Shown here in pieces: positions 6,550 through 15,518 of a DNA stretch of 23,462 nucleotides. Where the stretch lies: assembly GCA_019084405.1 (NCBI GenBank), contig JAHRFX010000014.1, forward strand, positions 1 through 23,462, written 5' to 3'. Numbering within the stretch: the first letter of the stretch is position 1; each line of letters opens with the position of its first letter. This DNA is from Methanobacterium sp. GTDB taxonomy: Archaea; Methanobacteriota; Methanobacteria; Methanobacteriales; Methanobacteriaceae. The position numbers and the translations under genes were made by a program. The notes below the pieces were generated by a model. It was not told where the DNA came from, made no database searches, and saw nothing but the letters and a program-made list of their open reading frames with translations.

Positions 6550-8415
6550 ATGGTTCAAATATTATTAACTGATCCGGAAAATTGTGACGGATGTAATGAA
6601 TGTATCGAGGCCTGTGCCAAAGTAAATCAGGAAAGTGCCTTATTTTTACATAAAATGAATAAAGGATACCAGGCAGTGGTATGTCAACAGTGTGTGGATC
6701 CAGCCTGTGCCCGGGGATGCTTCCGGAATGCCATTGAACGGGAAAATGGTGTGGTAAAGATAAACCAGGAATCATGCTCTGGATGCAAATTATGCATGTT
6801 AATGTGTCCTATTGGCAGTATAACTTATACTGAAAAAGGAATGCTTAAATGTGACCAGCAATGTATCTCTGCACCGGGAGAAATACCTCATTGTGTATCA
6901 GCCTGTGAAAGTGGATGTTTAGAAGCAGTAGATGTTAAAGAATTCGCCACAGGAATGCAGAAAGGCTTTGAATTAAATAATAGTAATTCTTCTTCACATT
7001 CCCTCAATCCTGCGTCTCCTTCCAGTGACCTGGCAGCGGCTACTCAAGGGTTATGTGTGTTTTGCGGGACCTGTAGTATAGTATGTCCCACCGATGCCAT
7101 AGAGATTGTGAATAATAACCCCTTAATTGATAAAAACCGCTGTATCATGTGCGGATCCTGCTTAGCTGCATGTCCGGTGTTAATTCCAAGCGGTGCAGGT
7201 AGTATATGGGACCCACGGACCATAGCTGTTATTAGATATACTTCCAAGGCAGGCAAATATGCACTGCGTGGTTTTGGAACTGAAAGACGGCTACCCAACT
7301 TTGATGACATAATTATTTTACCAGCCCAGGCATCAATAGCACCGGTTGACAAATATAGGGAAGCATGCAACACCCAAATAGAACTGGGAGGTAGGTTTGC
7401 GGAAGAACCACTGGTTTTACAAACCCCGGTGCTTATTGCTGGAATGTCTTTTGGTGCTTTAAGTAAAGAAAGTAAGATAGCCATGGCCAAAGGGACCTCC
7501 CTGGTAGGATCCTGTGCCAATACAGGTGAAGGTGGCATGTTACCTGAAGAGCGAGAAATGGCTGACAAGTTAATGGTACAGTATTCCTCAGGAAGATTCG
7601 GGGTTTCTGCTGATTACTTAAATGTAGCCGATGCCATTGAAGTTAAAATAGGCCAGGGTGCCAAACCAGGGATGGGAGGACACCTCCTGGCAGAAAAAGT
7701 AAGTCCTGAAGTGGCTAAAATAAGAGGAATACCTCTGGGTACTGATGCTTTAAGCCCAGCCCGTTTCCTGGATGCAACCAGAGAAGGAGACCTGGCCAAA
7801 CACATAGAACTCTTGAGGGAAGTAACTGACTGGAAAATACCTATCGTGGTTAAGCTGGGCCCGGGAAGGGTAGACGAAGACGTTAAAATAGCTGCAGAAT
7901 CCGGGGCAGATATCATATCCGTGGATGGTATGGAAGGTGGAACTGGAGCTGCTCCAGAAGTGGTTATTGAACACACCGGAATACCTACCCTGGCTTCCCT
8001 GGTACAGGCAGTTAATGGTTTAGAAGAAATTGGATTAAAGGATGAAGTGGACCTCATAATTACGGGGGGCATCAGGAGCGGTGCTGATGTGGCCAAAGCC
8101 CTGGCCATGGGTGCTGATGCAGCCTACATTGGTACCGGAGCCATGATTGCTATGGGATGCCGGGCCTGTAGAATGTGTTACACTGGAAAGTGCCCGGTGG
8201 GAGTAGCCACCCAGGACCCTGCCCTGAGAGAAAGAATGGATCTGGAACTATCTGCCATGAGAGTGGCTAATTATATCAAATCCATGACGGAAGAAACCAA
8301 GATGCTGGCCCAACTAGCAGGACATGATGATATTCGAAAATTCTCGGTAAATGACCTGAGAGCACTGGATACTAACATAGCTGCCATAACCGGCTTGAGG
8401 TTGATAGGACAGTAA
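6550..8415 (+). CDS. Archaeal glutamate synthase FMN/Fe-S subunit with an extra multi-cluster ferredoxin front end
   Basis: Residues 1-130 hold many cysteines arranged as in HycB/DmsB-type electron-transfer subunits: C12-15-18-22, C45-48-53-57, C76-79-82-86, and C101 to C123. A serine/asparagine-rich linker (about 142-163) follows. Next come two classical 4Fe-4S motifs (C169-172-175-179 and C198-201-204-208). From about 220 to 621 is the glutamate synthase FMN barrel, with IITGGIRSGADVAKALAMGADA at 503-524 and the 3Fe-4S motif C537-x5-C543-x4-C548 followed by PVGVATQDP. The enzyme should reduce 2-oxoglutarate plus ammonia-derived nitrogen to glutamate using ferredoxin-like electrons. The class II glutaminase domain is absent from the protein and from neighbouring genes. 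GGTGG at 6541-6545 is the RBS. Confidence 0.88.
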   Translation: MVQILLTDPENCDGCNECIEACAKVNQESALFLHKMNKGYQAVVCQQCVDPACARGCFRNAIERENGVVKINQESCSGCKLCMLMCPIGSITYTEKGMLKCDQQCISAPGEIPHCVSACESGCLEAVDVKEFATGMQKGFELNNSNSSSHSLNPASPSSDLAAATQGLCVFCGTCSIVCPTDAIEIVNNNPLIDKNRCIMCGSCLAACPVLIPSGAGSIWDPRTIAVIRYTSKAGKYALRGFGTERRLPNFDDIIILPAQASIAPVDKYREACNTQIELGGRFAEEPLVLQTPVLIAGMSFGALSKESKIAMAKGTSLVGSCANTGEGGMLPEEREMADKLMVQYSSGRFGVSADYLNVADAIEVKIGQGAKPGMGGHLLAEKVSPEVAKIRGIPLGTDALSPARFLDATREGDLAKHIELLREVTDWKIPIVVKLGPGRVDEDVKIAAESGADIISVDGMEGGTGAAPEVVIEHTGIPTLASLVQAVNGLEEIGLKDEVDLIITGGIRSGADVAKALAMGADAAYIGTGAMIAMGCRACRMCYTGKCPVGVATQDPALRERMDLELSAMRVANYIKSMTEETKMLAQLAGHDDIRKFSVNDLRALDTNIAAITGLRLIGQ

Positions 8416-8439
8416 AAAGTCCTGTTAACCATTTTTTTT
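8406..8439 (+). terminator. Terminator after the glutamate synthase genes
   Basis: AGGAC (8406-8410) and GTCCT (8419-8423) can form a short stem around the stop codon, followed by eight T residues at 8432-8439. A second run of T lies at 8467-8477. Archaeal termination relies mainly on such T-runs. Confidence 0.5.
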
Positions 8440-8603
8440 AATTTTAAATTTAGTTTTATTTTATACTTTTTTTTTTAGAATTGATTGTCATAAATTATTA
8501 ATGATACTTATATGGAAATTCTAATGATTTTTTTAATATTATTCAGGATTCCTCCCAAAAATTTAATTAAATAATTTTCCAATATATATTAATGGGGTGA
8601 ATT

Positions 8604-8642
8604 ATGTTTGAAAATCAAAAATCAAATTCCCCTAAAAATTAA
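8604..8642 (+). CDS. Possible 12-residue leader peptide
   Basis: An ATG at 8604 has a good GGGGTGA RBS at 8594-8600 and opens a frame of 12 codons (MFENQKSNSPKN) that stops 18 bases before the zinc-ribbon gene. It could be a small leader or a chance frame. The only support is the RBS and its position. Confidence 0.25.
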   Translation: MFENQKSNSPKN

Positions 8643-8660
8643 AGGCAAAGGAGAATGTAA

Positions 8661-8858
8661 ATGAGTAAAAAGATTGATGAGGATAAAGCATTTGAAGCGG
8701 AATTAAAAGGTAAAATGGGCTGGAAATGTGCCTGTTCTCTGGATATTGTGGATAAAAAATCCAGTCTCATAGAACACAGATGCAGTAAATGCGGCAAGGT
8801 TTTCAAATCTAACCGGGATAGTGATCTTTGCTTTTCCTGTGAATCCAGTCGCAAATGA
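8661..8858 (+). CDS. Small zinc-ribbon protein
   Basis: The 65-residue protein has a charged helical N-terminus (about 1-18) and a cysteine-rich remainder: WKCAC (C23, C25), HRCSKC (C41, C44) and LCFSC (C57, C60). The last two are CxxC knuckles 12 residues apart and suggest a single structural zinc site of the rubredoxin-knuckle kind. It probably binds nucleic acid or protein, but nothing further can be read from it. GGAG at 8650-8653 is the RBS. It lies between the glutamate synthase genes and LemA and could belong to neither. Confidence 0.65.
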   Translation: MSKKIDEDKAFEAELKGKMGWKCACSLDIVDKKSSLIEHRCSKCGKVFKSNRDSDLCFSCESSRK

Positions 8859-8980
8859 TATAATTTAACTATATTAGTAAATTAACATTATATTATGATC
8901 ATATTAGCTATTTCATTAAGATTTAATTATGGTAGCGAACTTAAAGTGTATTTTAGGTAAATAAATCAGGAGATCATAAA

Positions 8981-9532
8981 ATGTTAGTGTATATCATTAT
9001 TGGAATAATCATAATAGTGTTTTTAGCGGTGCTGGTGGGTTTATACAACAGCCTGGTGAACTTAAGAAACCGGGTTAAAAACTCCTGGGCACAAATTGAT
9101 GTTCAATTAAAAAGAAGGGCGGATTTAATACCCAACCTGGTGGAAACTGTTAAAGGCTATGCCAGTCATGAAAGAGGAGTATTTGAGAAAGTAACCAAAG
9201 CCAGGTCCAGTTTATTGAATGCCGAAACTGTAAAAGAGAATCAGGAAGCCAATAATCAGTTGACCGGTGCTTTGAAGACTTTATTTGCCGTAGCAGAAAA
9301 TTATCCGGATTTAAAGGCCAGTCAAAATTTTCAGGATTTGCAGATGCAGCTTTCACAAACAGAAGATAAAATTGCTTATTCCCGTCAATTTTACAATGAC
9401 ACTGTACTCATGTACAACAATAAGTGTCAGATGTTCCCCAGCAACATAATTGCCAGTTTATTCAACTTCACCGAATCAGAATTCTTTGAAACAGCAGAAG
9501 CAGAGCGATCTGTACCAAAAGTAGAATTCTAA
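8981..9532 (+). CDS. lemA: LemA family protein
   Basis: The 183-residue protein has one N-terminal membrane segment (about 3-22) followed by the family signature: NLRNRVKNSWAQIDVQLKRR, then ADLIPNLVETVKGYASHE. The rest is a helical-bundle domain ending in VPKVEF, all as in LemA proteins, whose biochemical role is not established. LemA genes commonly sit beside DUF2207 or TPM-domain membrane proteins, and here the DUF2207 gene follows after 16 bases with its own strong RBS, so they form an operon. A CAGGAG sequence at 8967-8972 precedes the ATG. Confidence 0.92.
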   Translation: MLVYIIIGIIIIVFLAVLVGLYNSLVNLRNRVKNSWAQIDVQLKRRADLIPNLVETVKGYASHERGVFEKVTKARSSLLNAETVKENQEANNQLTGALKTLFAVAENYPDLKASQNFQDLQMQLSQTEDKIAYSRQFYNDTVLMYNNKCQMFPSNIIASLFNFTESEFFETAEAERSVPKVEF

Positions 9533-9548
9533 GAAGGGGGAGAATTAA

Positions 9549-11360
9549 TTGGATAAAAAAAAATTAATCTCCTTATTTTTTCTGAGCTTATTTCTGGTTT
9601 CCTTTATACCGGGAATGGTATTTGCCCAGGATGATGATAGAAGTTACTCTATTCCTAAAGCCAATATAGATCTTTTTATACAGGAAAATGGGAATCTAAA
9701 GGTCAGAGAATCACTTTTTTATTCATTTGATGGTACATACCGGGGTGTGTTCCGGGAAATTCCCCTAAAAGGTAATGAAAGTATAGAAAATCTTAATATA
9801 ATAACCCGGGGAGCATATTCTTCTTATGAAGTAACCCAAAGAGGGAATTTACAGGTTATAACTATTTTTCTTTATTCTGATCCTCAAAAAACCACTCCTA
9901 TTACCAGCAGGGATGTGGAAGTCATTATTGAATATGATTTCATAAATGTTATCACCATTTATAATGACGTTGCAGAACTCCAGTATAAGATGTGGGGAGA
10001 AGACTGGGAGGTGGATGTGGGAGAGGTAAATACCAAAATCCATTTCCCATCTCAGGAAGGTGTACAGTACTGGTTAAACCCTCCTTACTTTACTAAGAGT
10101 TCTGCCTGGCAGGGGAGTATTTTAAATGTGGTCAGTACTTCTATTTCTCAGGGCAACTTCTTTGAAGTAAGAGCGGCTATTCCCTTAAACCAATTCAATA
10201 ATCCGGTATTTGCCCGCAGAGAGAACATAGACGGCCTTCCGGAAATGGAACGTATCCAGCAGGAATATGAAAATGAATTAAATTTTTTTACCACTTTATA
10301 TTCTCTTTTGGCAGTAATCATGCTTTTAAGCATAGCTTTACCTGTTTTAATCTACTTTAAATATGGCCGTGAACCTAAAATTGATTACCAGGCAGAATAT
10401 GAACGAGAACTCCCTACCAGTGACCTCCCTGCGGTGGTTAATGCTATATCTGGAAGTGGGTTTGGAAAAAGTGTGGGAGAACCTAATATGGATGGCTTCC
10501 GGGCCACCATAATGGATCTCATTGACCGGAACTACTTGAAACTGGGGGATATTCCTTCCAATCTAGATGCAGATAAAAAAGGAGAATCTATCTACCTGGA
10601 AGTAAATCCCAATAAAGATTTAAGCAAACTCCATTTCTTTGAAAAAGATGTTATCAGTTTTTTAAGTAGTTTTGAAAAAGAGGGAGTAATCCCGCTGGAT
10701 AAAATTAAAAAGGATTTAAAAAATCAAAAAGTGGCCAAGGCTTTCAAAAAATCATATGACTTATGGAGGGATGACTTAAAAAGTCAGTTTTTAGATGATA
10801 AAGAGGTTAAAAAATTCTTTATAAGTAAAGGAAACACCTACCTGAAAATCTATGATGGATTAGCCATAGTGGTGGCCATCATCGTGTTCATATTCACCTT
10901 ACTTGATCCATTACCAGCAGCAGGTTATGCTTTAATAGCTTCAGTGGTGCTGGGAGTGGTGGCTTTTATTTCTCTGGTGATGCCCCAGAAAGTGGGAGGT
11001 CGCTGGACACCTTATGGTATGGAATATGATGCAAAATGGCAGAACTTCAAAAGATTCATTCAGGATTTCTCCTTAATCAAAGACTACCCTCCAGGATCCG
11101 TTGTAGTGTGGAACCACTATCTGGTTTATGCCACTGCACTGGGAGTTGCAGATAAGGTTAGAAAAACCATGGAAATGAGCTTACCGGCAGATGAACTATC
11201 ACGAAGTGATATTTACCTCTTCCACTACTACGGAGGTTATGTGATATTATCTTCCAGTCTGGACACGGGAATGTCCACTGCTACTGGAGGTAACAGTGGT
11301 GGTGGTGGTGTAGGAGGAGTCGGTGGTGGCTCTGGTGGAGGTGGAGGTGGAGCATTCTAA
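9549..11360 (+). CDS. DUF2207 family membrane protein
   Basis: The 603-residue protein starts at TTG 9549, supported by GGGGGAG at 9536-9542 and a good signal peptide right after it (about 5-26, ending VFAQ). The outside-facing N-terminal domain has the DUF2207 hallmark YSFDGTYRGVFREIPL. A membrane segment at about 245-268 leads to a cytoplasmic region, and two more segments lie at about 437-480. The tail is a glycine/serine-rich run ending GGGGGGAF, a common ending in this family. Function is unknown; association with LemA suggests an envelope role. The N-terminal domain probably forms beta sandwiches. Confidence 0.9.
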   Translation: MDKKKLISLFFLSLFLVSFIPGMVFAQDDDRSYSIPKANIDLFIQENGNLKVRESLFYSFDGTYRGVFREIPLKGNESIENLNIITRGAYSSYEVTQRGNLQVITIFLYSDPQKTTPITSRDVEVIIEYDFINVITIYNDVAELQYKMWGEDWEVDVGEVNTKIHFPSQEGVQYWLNPPYFTKSSAWQGSILNVVSTSISQGNFFEVRAAIPLNQFNNPVFARRENIDGLPEMERIQQEYENELNFFTTLYSLLAVIMLLSIALPVLIYFKYGREPKIDYQAEYERELPTSDLPAVVNAISGSGFGKSVGEPNMDGFRATIMDLIDRNYLKLGDIPSNLDADKKGESIYLEVNPNKDLSKLHFFEKDVISFLSSFEKEGVIPLDKIKKDLKNQKVAKAFKKSYDLWRDDLKSQFLDDKEVKKFFISKGNTYLKIYDGLAIVVAIIVFIFTLLDPLPAAGYALIASVVLGVVAFISLVMPQKVGGRWTPYGMEYDAKWQNFKRFIQDFSLIKDYPPGSVVVWNHYLVYATALGVADKVRKTMEMSLPADELSRSDIYLFHYYGGYVILSSSLDTGMSTATGGNSGGGGVGGVGGGSGGGGGGAF

Positions 11361-11419
11361 ACTAAACTTCCCTTTTCTTTTCTTTTTAAAATCTTAAACA
11401 TTTTTTTTGGGTGGGTTTT

Positions 11420-11899
11420 ATGGTTGAAAATAAAAAACAGGGCATGATTCCCGCAATAACCAGTTTTATAATAGTTTCCCTTATCGTTATAAGTGCAGGG
11501 TCCTTTGTAATCTACCAGGTAAGGTTGATTGGCCCGGTACTGATTATCCTGGGACTGATACCATTAATACCTTTGAAACTTTCAGGTAGAACCATTAAAT
11601 CTGCCGGGGCAGATATTGTTTTTGGGGCTATTGATACCGGGATTCTGGGGGTGGCGGCTCTAATAGGGGCCAGTTTTTTTGGTGTATTAGGGGCCATAGT
11701 TGGGGGTGCCGTGGGTGATTCCATCACCGATGGATTTGCTGGATTGGTAGAAGGTAAAATTGCATCAACATTAAGAAAACACGGCATTGAAGAGGCCCGA
11801 ACACCACTTAGTTCTTCCATGGGTAAAATGAGCGGCTGTTTAATCGGGGTGGGTATAACCCTTACCATAGCCTGGACCATACTAAATATCAGTATTTAA
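11420..11899 (+). CDS. Hypothetical membrane protein of the LemA/DUF2207 cluster
   Basis: The likely start is ATG 11420, with GGGTGGG at 11409-11415 as RBS, giving 159 residues. Hydrophobic segments lie at about 10-30, 35-52, 65-95 and 138-157, and the central one is rich in glycine and alanine (FFGVLGAIVGGAVGDSITDG). A short charged loop (VEGKIASTLRKHGIEEART) separates it from the last segment. I do not recognise a family. The gene follows the DUF2207 gene by 59 bases on the same strand and may be transcribed with it, although a T-rich stretch at 11372-11409 could reduce read-through. Confidence 0.7.
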   Translation: MVENKKQGMIPAITSFIIVSLIVISAGSFVIYQVRLIGPVLIILGLIPLIPLKLSGRTIKSAGADIVFGAIDTGILGVAALIGASFFGVLGAIVGGAVGDSITDGFAGLVEGKIASTLRKHGIEEARTPLSSSMGKMSGCLIGVGITLTIAWTILNISI

Positions 11900-12062
11900 T
11901 AAATTTTAATCTATTTTTTTAAGTTCTAAAAAAATATAATTTTAAAAATCCAGCCATTATCTAACAATAGATTTTAAATAAATCGCCAAAAAAATTCATT
12001 TAAAGGAAAATCCACACATTTTTAAATAATATGGGGTTTATCTAAATTAAAGGAGGATTATA

Positions 12063-12725
12063 ATGAAAAAGTTTCCATCCCAGATAATTTTAGGTATCAT
12101 AATCATTGTAGTGGGAATATTGTTACTACTCCGAAGCACAGGAATTATTGACATGGGTAATGTCATCAGGTTTTTACCTTCCATTTTTATTCTAATTGGA
12201 ATCTATTCCCTTATTAAAAGCAAATTTAGGAATATAACTGAAAGCTTACTATTTATTACCCTATTTACGGTTATACAATTGTGGATACTAAATATAATTA
12301 CTCTGGGCAATATTCTAGCCTGGTGGCCAATAATATTGATTATTATTGGAGTGGGCATAATACTAAGTAGATTACGCGGCCCCCCTGGTGAAGAAGATAG
12401 CCACCAAAAGCTGGATATTTTTACCTTTTTTGGTGAAGTAAAAAGGAATATTAAATCAAATAATTTTCAGGGAGGAGATATAACTGCAGTATTTGGGGAA
12501 ATAAATCTTGATTTAAGAGATGCCACCTTATCTGAAACTCCACGGATTAATGTGGTATCCCTTTTTGCGGAAGTAAATATTAAAGTTCCTGAAGAATGGA
12601 ATGTTAATTTAGATACCCAACAAATCTTAGCCGATGTGCAGGATAAAAGCAAAGAGTCACCTGCCAACGATGAAATAACAGTAGGTGGTCTGGCCATCTT
12701 CAGTGAAGTTAATATCCGCAATTAA
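12063..12725 (+). CDS. LiaF/YvqF-like membrane protein
   Basis: The first 105 residues contain four hydrophobic segments (about 6-24, 35-50, 58-78, 82-100), with the motif LAWWPIILIIIGVGIIL typical of LiaI/LiaF-type transmembrane regions. The remaining 115 residues are a repetitive beta domain with recurring FGEV, FGEINLDL, LFAEVNIKVP and IFSEVNIRN units, as in the C-terminal domain of cell-wall-stress proteins of the LiaF/YvqF group. In bacteria LiaF restrains a two-component sensor; no such sensor is adjacent here. GGAGG at 12052-12056 precedes the ATG. It ends 48 bases from a convergent gene. Confidence 0.75.
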   Translation: MKKFPSQIILGIIIIVVGILLLLRSTGIIDMGNVIRFLPSIFILIGIYSLIKSKFRNITESLLFITLFTVIQLWILNIITLGNILAWWPIILIIIGVGIILSRLRGPPGEEDSHQKLDIFTFFGEVKRNIKSNNFQGGDITAVFGEINLDLRDATLSETPRINVVSLFAEVNIKVPEEWNVNLDTQQILADVQDKSKESPANDEITVGGLAIFSEVNIRN

Positions 12726-12773
12726 AATATATTTACTTCAAATCTAATTCTACTCTTTTATTTTTTAAATCAA

Positions 12774-13370
12774 TCAATCCAAGTATGTACATTTCTTTCC
12801 ATTAACAATGTTATCACTACTTTTATTATAGAGAATCCATGAGAGAATATAGGTACCTAAATTCAGGGCTATATAGGCAAAGAGATATCTGTCAAATATG
12901 GCGGTGAAGTTGATTAAAAGGTGCAGTCCCACTGCTATTAGATAGAAGAAAAATGGCCTTTTTTTGGCAATACCATAAGCCACAATAGTGGTGCTGGTGG
13001 CGTGAAATAGTATTCCTGGAAGCCGAATGTAAAAGGGAACACCTAATCCAAATACATAAACAAAAAATTCAGCAATACCAAATCCCAGCCCTACTAAAAA
13101 CCCTAAAGTAATTATGGACTTTTCAGTCTCTCCATGACGATAAAAAAGAGGATAGGCCTTGGCAAATTCTTCAATAAATGGAGTAAATATCACCACCGAT
13201 AAAATTTGAGCATAGAAAAAGGGCAATACAGAGGTCAGCGTAGTGGTAAAGGTGCCAAAAAATAAGGTTAGTGGAACACTTACAATTATCCCGGAAATAA
13301 AAAAGAATAATTTTTCTTTTAAATCTGGTTTATGAGGTTCAATAATCAAACAATTAGATTTATCATCCAT
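12774..13370 (-). CDS. PrsW-type intramembrane metalloprotease family protein
   Basis: The 198-residue, mostly hydrophobic protein has the conserved elements of the PrsW family: EEFAK at E67-K71, an E101 in the next helix (FGIAEF), H123 (LFHATST), and H150 with N154 (GLHLLINF). These residues would build a metal site within the membrane. PrsW in Bacillus cleaves an anti-sigma factor; archaea lack that system, so the substrate here is unknown. Six to seven membrane segments can be read. The N-terminal 18 residues are polar and cytoplasmic. The gene is convergent with the LiaF-like gene. Confidence 0.8.
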   Translation of the reverse strand: MDDKSNCLIIEPHKPDLKEKLFFFISGIIVSVPLTLFFGTFTTTLTSVLPFFYAQILSVVIFTPFIEEFAKAYPLFYRHGETEKSIITLGFLVGLGFGIAEFFVYVFGLGVPFYIRLPGILFHATSTTIVAYGIAKKRPFFFYLIAVGLHLLINFTAIFDRYLFAYIALNLGTYILSWILYNKSSDNIVNGKKCTYLD

Positions 13371-13786
13371 TTTAGCGGTTCTCCCTACTTAAACTTAAAT
13401 TTATTAAATAAATATAGAAATGAGATAATGGAAAATGAGAAATATTTATAATAAATTAATTTTAATTAACTGAAAAAATATTATAGGCTATAGTTTATTC
13501 TGGGGGAATATAATTTTTTTGAAATTATAGTGTATAACTATTATATCATATATTTTTTAGCAAATTTTTGAGGCAGACGGCCTTCACATCCAAAAAATTA
13601 ATTTTTTTTTTAAAAACAAATCTTATTTTTTAAAAAAACAAACTAAATCACCCGTCCCCTATACCAGTTCCTTGAAATTAGCATATTTCATCAAATTATT
13701 AATTCTTTAACCACAATTTAGAATTATAAAAGATAAAATTCAATATTAATTATGATACATATAATTATCTAATTCAGGTGGGGTTT
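13371..13786. other. About 410-bp divergent intergenic region
   Basis: The region lies between the PrsW-like gene and the nitroreductase gene. It is very AT-rich, with runs of T at 13603-13611 and A/T-rich direct similarity between about 13603-13622 and 13624-13644. Two islands of mixed composition stand out: GAGGCAGACGGCCTTCAC at 13571-13588 and CCCGTCCCCTATACCAG at 13651-13667. I cannot pair them into a convincing hairpin or open frame. They could mark an unannotated small RNA or a degraded gene. GGTGGGG at 13777-13783 is the RBS of the next gene. Confidence 0.35.
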
Positions 13787-14512
13787 ATGAATAAAAAGAT
13801 AATTCTAATAATTTGTGCAATAATCCTGGGAAGTGCTGCTATTTTAGCTTATCAATCAGGGTCTTCTAATAATGATACTACTACAAGAATAATATTGGGT
13901 AACCAGAATCTCCCCGAACCTGTTTTAGAGGGAAATATCTCTTTAGAAGAAACCATAAATAATAGGCGCTCAGTTAGAAATTTCAAAAGGGAGAGCCTCA
14001 GCCTCAATGAGGTTTCCCAGATACTATGGGCTGCACAGGGTATAACTGATGTTGAAAATAACTTAAGAGCAGCACCTTCAGCCGGGGCAACCTACCCCCT
14101 GGAGCTATATATCCTCGTTGGGGAAAATGGAGTCGATGGACTTGAGGCAGGTTTATATCATTATATACCAGAGAGCCATTCTCTGGAAAAAATGGTGGAG
14201 GGGGACCTTCGACAAAAACTATATCAATCCTGCAACAACCAGGAATCAGTTCGAAATGCACCGGCAAGTATTATTATAACTGCCTTTGTACAAAGAACTC
14301 AGGATAGATATCTTGATCCAGATATAAGTGCTAAATATGTGCATATGGAAGCAGGACATGCTGGTCAAAATATTTTCCTGCAATCAACTGCACTGGGATT
14401 GGGAACAGTTTCAGTAGGAGCCATCAATCAGGCCCTGATGAGGGATTTACTTAAATCCGGGCAGGATGAGGAAGCATTATATGTTTTTCCAGTGGGATAC
14501 CCTTTAAATTAA
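13787..14512 (+). CDS. SagB/ThcOx-type nitroreductase-fold flavoprotein with N-terminal membrane anchor
   Basis: ATG 13787 follows GGTGGGG and gives 241 residues; the GTG at 13778 lies inside that RBS. Residues 1-23 form a hydrophobic anchor or signal. The nitroreductase fold starts near the NNRRSVRNFK motif and includes AAPSAGATYPLELY and QNIFLQSTALGLGTVSVG, both typical of the SagB-type branch that binds FMN. Members of this branch oxidise azolines in peptide toxins (SagB, ThcOx) or are of unknown role. No YcaO cyclodehydratase or precursor peptide is nearby, so azole formation is not supported. The anchor implies action at or outside the membrane. Confidence 0.82.
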   Translation: MNKKIILIICAIILGSAAILAYQSGSSNNDTTTRIILGNQNLPEPVLEGNISLEETINNRRSVRNFKRESLSLNEVSQILWAAQGITDVENNLRAAPSAGATYPLELYILVGENGVDGLEAGLYHYIPESHSLEKMVEGDLRQKLYQSCNNQESVRNAPASIIITAFVQRTQDRYLDPDISAKYVHMEAGHAGQNIFLQSTALGLGTVSVGAINQALMRDLLKSGQDEEALYVFPVGYPLN

Positions 14513-14694
14513 GAAGAGTTAAATTTTTTCTTCTTTAGCATTAATATACCTGGACTGGATATTCAGTAGCTAATATTTAATTTCGTTTAACCATTATATT
14601 ACGAGCACTGGGCAAGGAAAAACACAAAATATAATATTATTTACGAAGTTCCATTAAGAGTCCCTATTAAAAAAGAAGTAATAATTTCAAAGTT

Positions 14695-15255
14695 CTACAA
14701 AACCCTGAAACTATTTAAAATAATATCAAAATTCACCCTTTCACTGTTAAATTCATTATCCGGGGCCTGTAGAAGCATCATATAGGTTTTATCATTTTTT
14801 ACCAGTATTATATGGGATATCTTCATTAATTTGCTAAAATGGGTATCATTAACCAGATAAACATCTTCATAGGCGGTTTTGTTGTCTATCACGAGTTCAT
14901 TACTTGAAATCTTTTCCCAGCCTGGACTATTCATTTCTCGGAGTTGATTAACCGCTCTATCCTCAGGCATTCCATTGTTATTCCATATCTGTACCTGGAA
15001 CTGGACATTATTAAATCCAAATTCCTTGCTGGCTGTAATCACATTGTCCCCGGTTGTGTTATCTGCATTGGCAAACCATCCCCAAGGATATTCAAAACTA
15101 ACTCCATAGGCTGTAATCTGGCCAGTAGAATTAGTGAGATTATCCCCTGATAAGTATCCAGAAGTAAGATCCTCCATAGATATACATCCGGATGTAAGAA
15201 CAACCAAACATATTAATCCAGTTATAACTCCCCCGTATCTCTTTAAGTTCTTCAT
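14695..15255 (-). CDS. PsbP-like lipoprotein
   Basis: ATG 15255 is preceded by GGGAGGG and is preferred to the TTG three bases upstream. The protein starts with a lysine-containing N-region, a hydrophobic core and a lipobox LTSGC, so it should be lipid-anchored outside the cell. The mature part has ITAYGVSFEYPWGW near its start, then a single alpha/beta domain with TASKEFGFNNVQFQVQIW, ending in FDIILNSFRVL. This is the pattern of PsbP-related proteins found in many methanogens with no assigned role. The gene is convergent with the nitroreductase. A short AAGAAGA/TCTTCTT inverted repeat just after that gene's stop (14513-14537) may serve as a terminator. Confidence 0.7.
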   Translation of the reverse strand: MKNLKRYGGVITGLICLVVLTSGCISMEDLTSGYLSGDNLTNSTGQITAYGVSFEYPWGWFANADNTTGDNVITASKEFGFNNVQFQVQIWNNNGMPEDRAVNQLREMNSPGWEKISSNELVIDNKTAYEDVYLVNDTHFSKLMKISHIILVKNDKTYMMLLQAPDNEFNSERVNFDIILNSFRVL

Positions 15256-15518
15256 CAATTCCCTCCCTTTTTAAATAAAATTATAAATAAATTGATTAAA
15301 GTAATATAAAAACCTATTTTAAATTAATACTCTTTTTCAAAACACGCTTTAATGCATTAAAACAATTAACTCTCTGATTATACATTTGAAGCATATAACC
15401 TTATTCTTCTCATATTTATCTGCTTATTCGCACTTCTTCTTGCATAGTAATTTACTTTAAAATTTAAATCTCTTTAAAATCATATAATATATTAAACCAA
15501 TAATAAGGAGTTAAAAAA

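Noticed and set aside
7044..8108. Long minus-strand open frames opposite the glutamate synthase gene
   Set aside because: They are antisense shadows of a strongly conserved coding region, with composition typical of reversed codons.
11281..11357. Repeat-like GGT/GGA tract at the end of the DUF2207 gene
   Set aside because: It encodes the glycine-rich tail usual for this family and is not a separate repeat element.
13787..14512. A thiazole/oxazole peptide cluster around the SagB-type enzyme
   Set aside because: No YcaO cyclodehydratase, precursor peptide or transporter lies nearby.
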